Of a stretch of DNA of 64,000 nucleotides, positions 21,960 to 31,519 are shown in pieces. Origin of the DNA: Phaffia rhodozyma (taxonomy: Eukaryota; Basidiomycota; Tremellomycetes; Cystofilobasidiales; Mrakiaceae); NCBI GenBank assembly GCA_014706385.1, contig JACGZH010000005.1, forward strand, positions 1,302,001-1,366,000, read 5' to 3'. Both the position numbers and the translations under genes were made by a program. Positions within the stretch are counted from its first letter, which is position 1. Every line of letters begins with the position of its first letter. Under the pieces are notes generated by a model that was given only the letters and a program-made list of their open reading frames with translations, searched no databases and had not been told where the DNA came from.

Positions 21960-22477
21960 TTTCTTTCTTTCTTTCTTCCACTTTCTCTGATTTATTTCGG
22001 TTTTTTTTGTCTGTTCGTTTGGTATGTTTTCTGTTCGTTCTCTCGTTTGTTCGTATTTCCTTTCTAGTATCTTTAATCTCGATCTTGTCTCTTTGTTCTT
22101 TCTTTTCCGGTTCTTTTCGAGCTCAAATCTGTTGTCTTTGTAATACTATGGGTTATTATCTCTTTCTCAATTTAAAACATAAAAGATCTATACATTTTTA
22201 CTTTAATCTACTGTTCTTCGTCAGTATGTACTTATACTATATACAGTTCTTCTTTTCATTGAGAGAAGATAAAAACGAACTATGAATATTTGATCATATA
22301 TTACGTTTGTTCTCTTTCCAAACAAAATCATGGAAGACAAATTGGAGAAGTTCGCAGGGGTGGGATGTTTGATGCATGCGTGCTTTGTTTGGTTTCTCAC
22401 TTGTCATCTAACCTCTCACACATACCTTCATCGCACTCTTCTCCTTTCCTCGTCTTTGAACGCCGAAAGAAAAGAAC
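21960..22477. other. Spacer between the kinase and PAC3 genes
   Basis: About 0.5 kb with the T-rich 3' untranslated region of the kinase and the promoter of the PAC3 gene. No coding sequence or repeat family was recognised. Confidence 0.5.
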
Positions 22478-23097
22478 ATGGCATCAACCCAAGCGGTACC
22501 ATCTCCGATACGAACTCGGCAGGCCTCGGTCGTCATTCAAGGTTTAGCAACGGAGATCGTAGTAGAAGCTTTCATGGATAGAGTCTTGATCTTGGTCACT
22601 CAGTTAGGAAAGATTGGGTCTCTTGTATGTTCTTTCTTTTCTGAATATACCTGCTCTCTTACTCATTTCCGCTCGTCCTTCCTTTTCTTTTCACTCTTCT
22701 TCTCTTTCACGCATACTTTTCCCGCTCATATCAGACCCAAGCCTCACTTCCATCAACGGTCTCCCTGCCTCCGACCGGTCTGTCGACTCCTACAGGTCTA
22801 CTCCCTGCTTTACCTCAACCTCACCCGGCAACAACGTTGCTCCCTCTGATGGGGACGGCGCCTACGGCTGATCTCCAACCAGTCTATGAGATGTATGTGT
22901 CTCAGTTGGCGGCCATCGTTTGGGATGATGAACAACGTGACAATGGTCCCGGTGGTGGCGGAGGAAAGAGACCGGTAGTAGTTGGGTTGGGATTCAAGCC
23001 GTCAAGTCTGAGTGGAAGTGATAGACCGGATTGGGAAAGGGAAAGGGAAAGATTCGGAAAGGTTATGGAATTGGTCAAGGAATGTCGGGTCTGGTAA
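22478..23097 (+). CDS. Proteasome assembly chaperone 3 (PSMG3/POC3 type)
   Basis: Chaperone that acts with PAC4 in early 20S proteasome alpha-ring assembly. Two exons, 22478-22624 and 22735-23097, encode 169 residues. The N-terminus has the family strand pair around GLATEIVVEAFMDRVLILVT followed by QLGKIGSL, matching the human PSMG3 pattern of a T-x-V-V strand, an I-L-V-V-V-T-Q-F-G-K segment and a serine-leucine turn. The middle has a proline-rich loop, then PVYEMYVSQLAAIVW, a strand RPVVVGLGFK, and the C-terminus ELVKECRVW, like the V-I-R-V-C-Q-V-W end of PSMG3. The intron is 110 nt. The gene converges on TSR2, with its stop 145 bp from the TSR2 stop. Confidence 0.82.
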
Positions 23098-23241
23098 GCT
23101 TTCGGGTCTATAATACGATGTGTCGTTAGTCTTGAAGAAAAATAAGAAGAGGCGGATATATATATATGTGTGTGCGTGTGTTTTCAGGAGATAAATGATG
23201 TTTATAACAATTCTTTTTTCTATCAACACCGAGCCGGCCCA

Positions 23242-23979
23242 TCATCTATTCTTTCCTTTTCCCTTGACCATGGTGAACCCGTCCTCATCTATCTCTGGTT
23301 CTTCCTTGACAGCTGCAGGGACCAACGTTGGTGGTCTCTCGTCCTCTCCCTCACTCATATCACTATAATCATCACTGCCGTCCTCATCGTCGTCCTCATC
23401 ATCTCCACCCGCTCCCTGGGAGGCTTGAACTTTGCTCTTGGAAACTTTCTCAGCCTCAATCTCCAGTTGCTTGACGAGTGATTCGTCCAAGTTGACAGCA
23501 GCCGACCAGAGGACGAGGAGCTGTTTCGCGATTTGTTCGGTCGATCCATCTTCGGTATCCGTCTCAAATTCTTCGAGAAGGATGTCAAACAACAGGTCAC
23601 TCAGCGTGTCTAGGTCGAGTCCAAATGGAGGAGGGACGAGAGTGGAAAGTGAGGTGGCTGCTAGTTCGGCGGTGATCGACTCAGAGGACACCACGCTCGA
23701 TACAGGGGCTATGCTGGTAGTGGCAGTAGCAGAAGGAGGAGTGAGGGCAGGGGTTGAGGTCGAATGCTTCAAGTGTCTGGATTCAAACTCATCGACGATG
23801 GTAGAAGCGAACCAAAGTCGTTTCTCCTTTGATTCCGGTCCTCCCCATTCCTGAGCGACAGCTAGTCGGAGTGCAGGCCAGAGAAGAAAGAGTGACCAGA
23901 CTCCTCGGGCAAATAGCGCGATCGTTGGTGTGGGCTCAGAAGTGGGTTCCGGAGCGGATCCAGAAGCGACGGTGGACAT
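23242..23979 (-). CDS. TSR2: Pre-rRNA processing protein TSR2
   Basis: Escortin/chaperone for ribosomal protein eS26 in 40S subunit maturation. It is a single exon of 245 residues from ATG 23979. The Tsr2 domain shows WPALRLAVAQEWGGPESKEK near the N-terminus, then DLDTLSDLLFDILLEEFETD and DGSTEQIAKQLLVLW. A Ser/Thr/Ala-rich insert of about 50 residues separates the WGG motif from the acidic helix. The acidic tail (DDEDDDEDGSDDYSDMSEGE) ends with DEDGFTMVKGKGKNR, and DGFTMV is typical of fungal Tsr2 C-termini. An upstream in-frame ATG at 24072 lies in sequence with an alternative reading, but the family starts near 23979. The divergent promoter holds GTTAGGGTT (24173-24181) and a solo LTR. Confidence 0.92.
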   Translation of the reverse strand: MSTVASGSAPEPTSEPTPTIALFARGVWSLFLLWPALRLAVAQEWGGPESKEKRLWFASTIVDEFESRHLKHSTSTPALTPPSATATTSIAPVSSVVSSESITAELAATSLSTLVPPPFGLDLDTLSDLLFDILLEEFETDTEDGSTEQIAKQLLVLWSAAVNLDESLVKQLEIEAEKVSKSKVQASQGAGGDDEDDDEDGSDDYSDMSEGEDERPPTLVPAAVKEEPEIDEDGFTMVKGKGKNR

Positions 23980-24217
23980 GGTGTGCTGAAAAGAGAAGTA
24001 ACATAAGGATACGTCAGCTCTTGGAGACCGACCAGAAGGATGTCCAAAAGTTGAAAGTGTGCATACAGACAAAGAGAGGCAGAGTATCGAGACAGAGCCA
24101 ATAAAGATTATAGAGGAAACAAGCGAGAGAAGTATTAAAGTGAGTACGGAGAAGGAGAAAATGTTAATGGTTTGTTAGGGTTCTCACGAAGCTGTGTATT
24201 CACGTGACGAGACTGCA

Positions 24218-24661
24218 GCTCCTGTCAGGGTCCGGGTTCAGAGGGTAACGGGAAGGTTACAAGAATGTAACCAGGCAGGGAATAGGGCTGGCAAGAAGGA
24301 AGTTCAGGCTCTCTAGCTTGGTGACTGTGACGAGAGCGCAAGGCAGGGAAATCGTATGAATAAGGTTGATACAACAATGAAACAAGAGTACTAGGGAACC
24401 AAGGAATGACAAAGGATTCAGGCTTGGTAGACTATGCTATGGGTGGCAAAGGGGGACCCGTCTTATATATCATCCTTAGACTCCAACGATTATGCATAAT
24501 AGAACAGGTCATAGAAGGTGCTAGAAGCACCTGCGCTGGGAGGTCATATACCTGCATGTTGATGTAATGAGAGAGCATAAGGAATACCGAGGCAGGAGAA
24601 ACAACAGAACCAAAAGAAGGTTACCGAGGTGTAACACTCAGGTCACATCCCTGACAGCTCC
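24218..24661. mobile_element. Solo LTR with 5-bp target-site duplication
   Basis: A 434-bp element at 24223-24656 begins TGTCAGGG and ends CCCTGACA, a perfect 8-bp inverted terminus of the TG...CA type. It is flanked by the same 5 bp, GCTCC, at 24218-24222 and 24657-24661. Inside are a possible TATA box (TTATATAT, 24463-24470), an AGGGGG stress-element-like run (24450-24455) and paired GTTAC/GTAAC words near both ends. There is no gag, pol or primer-binding sequence, so it is a solo LTR left by recombination of an LTR retrotransposon. The intact ends and target duplication suggest a fairly recent insertion. It lies in the divergent promoter of TSR2 and the LEA-like gene. Orientation is not certain. 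Confidence 0.88.
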
Positions 24662-24681
24662 AGCCGAACACATATGACGAG

Positions 24682-24710
24682 TGACGTCGGGCCGTTCTCG
24701 CGTTACGTCA
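24682..24710 (+). promoter_or_regulatory. Two CRE-like sites upstream of the LEA-like gene
   Basis: TGACGTC at 24682-24688 and TTACGTCA at 24703-24710, about 215-240 bp before the ATG at 24924. Both match the ATF/CREB consensus used by stress-activated bZIP factors in fungi. Use in vivo is inferred. Confidence 0.5.
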
Positions 24711-24923
24711 TACCCGAGCAGATGGCGAGAACGTCAGGCACATACGCCAGCCAGGCACCCTTAATATCTTCCCGACGCTTGGGCCTCCAGTTCTTCTTTT
24801 CTTTTCCATCTCTGAATTCCCATCTTCATCTTGAACCTTCATCTCCAGCTTCCATCACTGATCTCACCAAGTTTCTCCTTGCTACAGCCCTTAGTATTTC
24901 CTCTCACACACGCACATATATAC

Positions 24924-27832
24924 ATGTCTATCCCCACACAATCAGCACCTTCATCCAGGTTGGCAGACACTCAGGCCGAGTTTGACTCTGCTCGTCCCAT
25001 CCCTGGTCCGTTCGCTGCCACTGGAGAGAAGGGAGTACCCGATGTGATTCCTCCTACCTCTGCCTTTGAGACCACTAGCAACAGCACAACCTCGACCTCC
25101 AGCGCGGCACATGCCACTACCAGCACTGGATCGGCCCCTTCCATCAGTGCTGGCACGGCTTCCTTCACCGGAATGACGCTTTCCGGTGAAGGTGTAGGCG
25201 GTCAGGCACCCGCGCAGCCCATCAGCCATTCATCAGATATTGAAGCTCTCGACCGACCCGGAAACTTCAGGCAGGATTGTGAGTCGTGCGCTATCTGAAA
25301 GATCGCTTGTCTTCTTCGCCGATCTACTCTGTGTATGCTTGTGCGCTAAGACTGCCGGACCATGCATTTCATTCCCTTCACCCTATTTATAGCCGTCATC
25401 ACTCCTGGAAAGGAGTTGCCCGGAGGATGGGGTCCTACCAGCACTACACCTGCTGTCCCAGAAACCACTATCTACCAGGATATCTCAAGTGCTCTTTCTC
25501 AGGTTGGGCAGGCTGCTTACAGTGACTATATTCCATTTCAGCGAGAGCATCTCAATTCTATCCATCCTCTTATGACTCACACTCTTCCCCCTACGTCGTT
25601 TAAAAGACGCTGTCCCCGTATCATTAACACAGAACCTTCACACCAATACCTCCAACACTACCTCTTCTACTGAACATCCTATTCAGACCACGACTAACAC
25701 CGTTCCCCATCAGGACACCACCACTACCACCACCACCGCCGGAGCTGATCTCGCAACCCAAGCTCAATCTGCCGTCCACACCGCTTCAGTAACCGCTCAG
25801 TCTGCTCTCTCCACTGGTATTCATGCTGTACAGAACCTCTTTCACGCCGCTCAGCCTCACATTGAAGCTGCCACCACTCAAACAAAACAGGTCGCCCAGG
25901 ATACTAGTGTCGCAGCCCAAGAGAGCCTCAGCTCTGCCGCTACTTCTGCAAATCGAGGAGCTCAGGTTGCTGCCGCTACCACCCAGCAGTTTGCTCAGGA
26001 TGCAAGTAACGCCGCCCAGCGAGGGCTGAACACTGCGACTGAATCCGTGAGTCGAGGAGCACAGACTACCTCTTCTGTCGCCCAGGACATCACATCATCC
26101 GCGACTCAGAATACAGCCGACACTACTCGAAACATCCAAGCCCAAGCTTCCGAAGCTTACCAGCAAGCTCCTTCGGCTGACCAGATCATCCCTACAGGTA
26201 CAACCAAGACCGATGGAAGAAGTCTGGCTACTACCGAGATTCCCTCTGTCGCAGGGATCAGGCAAGGAGCCGAGGAGACCGTGGGTGAGCTTGTGCAAAA
26301 CTTGAAAGGCCTCATCTTTGGGGAAGAACAGACTAGTAAGTTCAGCGTCGCGTTGTTAAGCTTCCTATAGCCTTCGACCGAATGAGCTTCTTCTAATGAT
26401 CCTTTCCGTCTCTTTTGTTTGATCAGGCAATGCTACAGCTGTTGTTCCTAAAGATGGAGAGCGAAACGCCCCATTCTCTGCTGCTAACCCGTCGGGAACT
26501 GTCCCATCCTCTTCTGCTGCTTCTGCATCTACTCAGGACGTATACCGAAACGAGATTTCGCCCGAACAGGCAGACCGAGGCACCTTGGAAGGAGCCGGAG
26601 GTTTAGCTGCTACGATCGCTGATGAGGTTGCTGTTGCCGCTCAGACCTCTTCTGCCACTGGTCACCCAGTTTCCGTTACCGGGGATGAGCCCAAGATCTC
26701 TCTTCCTAGAGACAACTCTACCGGCCTGTCTTCCTCTTCTGAATATTCACAGTCCACTTCCCGAAGTCAGCCTCAGGGTGGTCTCTCCGGCATCGGTTCT
26801 GAAGTCGCCGCCGCCGCCAAGAACTCTTCCGCCACTGGACACCCTGTCAACGTCCAAGGCGATCAGCCCAGAGTTGCAGGGGCTTTGGCCGATATCGGTG
26901 GTTTAGCCGGAACGATTGCTTCTGAAGTCGCCGCCGCCGCCAAGAACTCTACCGCTACCGGTCACCCTGTCAATGTCGCTGGAGATGAGCCTCGACTAGA
27001 CTCTCTCAAGTTTGATGAGAGTCGAAGGGAGAACGAGCACGCTCACCACCACCAACAATCTAGCTCCCACTCTTATCAGACTCAGGCCACGCAGAGCCGA
27101 GAGTACGAGCAGCAGCCGCAGACTGTGCAGTCTTCTTCCATCTCTCAGAGCTACACTGCTGGCACTTTGGACCTTGGTCTAGGTCAACCTCTCGGAGACC
27201 TCGGCTCTGGTAAGTTTCTTCTGTCTTTTCTGTTATTTCATCCTTCGTCTTGAATACTTTATTCATCCAGTCTCATGGCCTCTTCTTGGTTCTCTTCTTT
27301 AGACAAGTTTGCGACTAAGACCACTACGGGTCCTGAATCTCAGGCTTACGTCTCTACCAGGACTACTGTGCCCTTCTCTGGGTCCGAGTACGTGAGCACT
27401 GATGCCAAGTCTACCCCGGTACAGCATTCTTACTCTTCTCCCCAGCGCGACGAGGAAGTAAAGTCCGAAGTTGGAACCGGTTCCGTTCCAAAGGATTCAG
27501 TTTCATCCTCTAGCTCCGACATCCGATCCGAGTCCAAGGATCTGCCCGCTACCGCTACGTCCAACCTCCCTTCGGCTGGTTTCACCGCTCCACCTGAGGA
27601 GCACCACGCTCAAGCTCCTCTCGGAACCTCTTCCACTTCCGCTGCCGCTACGGATACGACCGCATCTCCTTCTTCTGTCTCCGCTACTACCGGAACTACT
27701 CGAGGAGTCTCGTCTGGTACTCGACACGAGGATGTCCCTTCTAGCCCGTCTTCGTCCACTAGCGGCGGAAACTTCAAGAAGATGAGCATCGGAGAGAAGC
27801 TCAAGCACTTTGTCAAAGGAGACAAGGCTTAA
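24924..27832 (+). CDS. Large hydrophilic LEA-like repeat protein, probable stress protectant
   Basis: Five exons (24924-25278, 25393-25521, 25607-26335, 26427-27209, 27303-27832) give 841 residues with consistent phases. The product is strongly hydrophilic, rich in Ala, Thr, Ser, Gln and Gly, almost without Cys or Trp, and has no signal peptide. Residues around 190-360 form an amphipathic helical region of 11-residue-like repeats (AQDTSVAAQESLSSAATSA, AQDASNAAQRGLNTATESV, AQDITSSATQNTADTTRN), typical of LEA group 3-type proteins. Three copies of a second unit with the core ATGHPVNVxGDEPR occur at about 26599-26697, 26784-26874 and 26899-26997. The C-terminus ends KKMSIGEKLKHFVKGDKA, a basic amphipathic helix like those in fungal stress proteins. 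I infer a desiccation or stress protectant role from composition and repeats; no exact family is claimed. A solo LTR and two CRE-like sites lie upstream. Confidence 0.78.
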
Positions 27833-28209
27833 TTAGCTAGGAATAGCTCATCCTTCTTATTCTGCCACATCTTTCTTTCTTTCTTTCTTTCTTCGTTGTT
27901 TGCGTCTCTATTCTTTCATCTTGTCAAATCTTGACGTCGTGATGTCGTTCTTCATTTTCCTTGATAATTAAATAACGGTTTCCTATACATGCTATATCAT
28001 ATACTTTGTTCTTCTCGCTCTCTGTTTCCAATTGTCCGTTGTTGTTTGACTCATGATCGTCATGAATGTTTCTCTTGATCTGCTGTGAGGGCACAAGCGT
28101 AGTCGAGCCAAACAGAGAGGGGTACGGAGATTTAAGAAAGGAATATTTGGTAAGATGAAACAACAATCATTCAGATAACGACAGAGTCAAGGTATAATAT
28201 ACATATACA
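27833..28209. other. Convergent 3' spacer
   Basis: About 0.4 kb between the LEA-like and LCB3-like genes, AT-rich with a (CTTT)n run at about 27872-27892. No coding sequence was recognised. Confidence 0.5.
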
Positions 28210-30384
28210 TCAAGTCGAATGGAGACCGATCCCTGAAGTGATAAAGATCAACGGAATGATGAAAGCGGCAAAGAAACCTATACCAGAGTAGACGATAACC
28301 TTCGTGACAACTTTCGATGTATAAAAATGAAGGTTGGTTTTCTTGTCAGGACTGATTCTCACGTTCACTTTAGAGAAAGCGAAGAAGAAGAAGAAGAGGG
28401 AGGAAGAGGAAGAATATGGAAACGGACCTTCGCGAGTAGATTTCAAGAATTCACCTTCGCCCTGGCTTCCTGTCGACCGGCTTCCCTGCCACTTCACCTC
28501 CTCCCCATCCTCTCCCTCGACTACGATGTCTGCTCCTCCACTGACACCTGATTCTCTTCTACTGGTCCTACCTCGCATATGATCTTTCGGTTCACTCTTC
28601 ACCACAGGCTCGTTCAATGCTCCGAGATCAACGACAGAAGGGATAAGATTAATGTCTGGATGTGAAGAATTCGATTCGGTCGATAGCGTCCTTGCAGGAC
28701 TAGGGATTGATGGTCTATTTAAGGTCGGGTTTGAACTCAAGCTCAGACTTGAGCTGGCACTTGTGCTCGGAGTCGTGAGGAGTTTGTGCTGAACGGGGGC
28801 AGAGTCGGACGATGGGCCGAGGAGAGCACGGTAGACTAAAGGCAGAGACAGTTTGGCAAAGAGTCGATAGAGAATGATAACAGCGATTCCTGGTAACCGA
28901 AAGAAACTCTTTTTAATTTTCACCACGCTTGCTGTGCGGCTTTTCTTGATCACGAACTAGAAAAACAAGGCAGAAAGGAGACACGAACCAAACATATACT
29001 TCCCACCAATCAGCAACCCCCAAACCAGCCACCCTTCCCATCCACTCAACCTTCCACTTCCATCTCCTCTTTTGACCTCACTCCAACGGTCTACAGTCCC
29101 GATGGTATCCCACTGATCACCTGAGATTTTGGTTTCCAACCATCTCGCCAGGCTTGTTCCTACCGCAACCGAGAAGAACGCGATGGCGTCCCCAAAGCAA
29201 GGACAAGGAAGCTCCGGTTCAGGTCTGATTCCGGCCAAGACAGTCGTTCCGAGTATTAACGTGAATGGGACAAGAGCTGTGGGTTGGACCAGATAGGCTT
29301 CCAAAAAAGGATGGAATAGCTCGGTCAGATACGCTAGAAGAAGACCAAGGGAGATTCCGAAGAGACAATCAATTGACGAGTGCATGCCGCAATAAATTCG
29401 ACCAAAGCAGACGTTCGACCAAATGAACACAATGACTGGAATAAAAGAAAGATTGAGAAGACCGTTAACGTCCATTCTTCCTTGTGCATATATGATGTAA
29501 ATGAAGAGATAGGGACGCACCAGATCCTCCTCCAAACCACAGCCATGAACTCTCGACCTCGAATCTTGACAAGAAGATAAAGTAGTAGATCGCCAACGAC
29601 GTTGTGCTTGTGCAATGACTACTAGGGAATCCATATTCGAGCGCATGGTATTCCCTATCAGCGCATGCAGTCCATCCCCCAAGGCGTTGCGAATGAAAGT
29701 TAGGGCTTCTCCATCCTCAAAAGAGATCATCAAGACTGACAGAAAAAAACTGACAGAGATAATCTTGTAGCCGGTGGACAGGACGGCCTAGGAACCTGGA
29801 CTAAATCCTTGACCAAGCTGGAGAAGTAGATACCCGCTGCTAGGACGAGGACAAGCTCTCTTCCTACAGCTGGCTGTCCGAAGAAGAAGAAGATAGGGAG
29901 AAATATCATGAAGAACGTAGTTGCACCCAAGAAAGATGTCAAGAGGAACCATTGGTCGAGCCAAGGTGTACGGAGCGTTCGCTGAAGCTTGGCTATATGA
30001 AGAGATGATCTTGGGAGAGAGCGAGAGAGAAAGGACCGAAAGATGGGGAGAAGGCCTGAGGGTGAACTGAACAGCAGAGAAAGAGTAGAGGTTAGGCAGA
30101 GACTTCAGGGCGGTTTAGATTTAACCGGACAGAACAGGAAGGAAAGAAGAGGGCTGGACGAGCGACAACCTTTTCGAGGTCTCTCGAGTTTTTGACCGGG
30201 CGGATGAGCCATTTGCAGTCTCACTTGAAGAAACACCCATACGTTCAGAGCTTATGGGTTCAGGAGCGCTCGAGAGCGGTTGACCGGTGATATGACCAGA
30301 GTTTCGGAAACGAGCCTCATTGCTCAAGTTGACAGAGATAGATGGGAGTGAAGATGATGATGAGGAAGAGCTAGCAGAGTTCAT
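28210..30384 (-). CDS. LCB3: Sphingoid long-chain base phosphate phosphatase (LCB3/SPP1 type)
   Basis: ER membrane enzyme that dephosphorylates dihydrosphingosine- or phytosphingosine-1-phosphate, controlling sphingolipid flux. ATG 30384 opens a Ser-rich cytosolic N-terminus. A hydrophobic helix (ATTFFMIFLPIFFFFG) follows, then the three PAP2 phosphatase motifs: KDLVQVPRPSCPP, EYGFPSSHC across a splice junction, and RIYCGMHSSIDCLFG with the catalytic His. Later helices include LVPFTLILGTTVLAGIRPEPE and GDAIAFFSVAVGTSLARWL. The C-terminus, on the last exons, is VVTKVIVYSGIGFFAAF with a final membrane helix. Splicing of the S-E-Y-G-F-P exon (acceptor near 29658) and of the last two exons follows from frame and is partly approximate; one C-terminal junction near 28930 is uncertain. 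A Ser-rich cytosolic insert of about 150 residues precedes the last helix. Confidence 0.88.
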
Positions 30385-31519
30385 GATAGTGATATTTCTT
30401 GGAAAGATATAGAACCGGACGAGATCGCCCTGAAGGATTGTTAACTCCTATATTCTGTCTTGTTTTCTTTCAGTCGGGTTACCTTGACGCAACTCACGAT
30501 TGTAGATCAAAGCCTGGGATTCAGGAGAATATAACGACTGAGTATACACAGGAAAAGAGTTACCGAATTCTGGTAAGGACAGTTTTTTGTGTCAGATTAC
30601 CACCACGCTCCTAAAAGGTAGAGCTGTATCTGCCTGTATGAGAAAGAAATCGTCTTGAACAGGAAGGAAGGGGGCCAGTGCAGGAGCAATCTATCGAACT
30701 TCTTGAGGAGACAAAACCGAATCTGTTTGAGTAGAAAAGAGTACAAGGAGCTAGTCTGACTGTGTGCCTCCAGGCCGATGTCGTTCCTCTCTTTGGTGGC
30801 CGGCTGGATAGAGGAGGGAGGAGGATGAGATGTTGAGTTGTCTATCAATGAACGGTGACTTGAATTGACCTGCACCGCTTTTCAGTCACGTGTAGAGAAT
30901 TCACTACTCTTCCCATCAAACGACGAAGGACGTTCTGACTTGAGGGTTATATGATGGACAGAGTATGCGGATAGGATGAGCGAACTCTCTGGCCAAGTTC
31001 TCTGACATAGAGAAGAATCTGACAAAGTTGTAGTCAACAAAACGCAAAGAATAGGCTTTTCTCAGCTCAAACTTCAATCTATATGGCTGATTCCCATCTC
31101 TACTCATTGCGCGTACTGAGGAAGTGAACTGAAATTCAGTCTATGAAGAATATCACAAGCCATCAGAATCTTCTCGCTTCGTATGTGCGCAAGAGAGTAT
31201 AGATGTATGTATAAGAGTAGGCATGAGAGTAGGCATGGGAGTATGAAGGTGGTGGCTACCTAGTACAACCTTAGGCCAAACAAATTTGAATACTTAACCA
31301 AGATTCAGGAAAGTTGACGATTTTCGTTTTTCCTTACCTTTTTTATTCAGACAAGGTCGACGGTCACAATCCCCCCCCAAACTCTTCGCTTTCCACCCGT
31401 TCGGTTCTCTCTGCCTCGTTCGATTTATATATCGTAGGCACCTCCAGGTTTTCTCACAGACCTATCTCATTCAATTCCGCCGAAAAACTCTATCCCAACG
31501 AACTGAAAAAAAAGCAAAG
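30385..31519. other. Divergent spacer LCB3/NIP1
   Basis: 1.1 kb. It contains a short imperfect tandem repeat, GAGTAGGCATG-like, at about 31207-31241. The last 170 bp before NIP1 are pyrimidine-rich (CCCCCCCAAACTCTTCGC near 31372). An open frame at 30597-30875 (-) looks non-coding. No RNA gene was recognised. Confidence 0.45.

Noticed and set aside
24672..24920. Internal part of an LTR retrotransposon after the LTR
   Set aside because: The sequence after 24661 is the target duplication and a normal promoter; no gag/pol or second LTR is present in the window.
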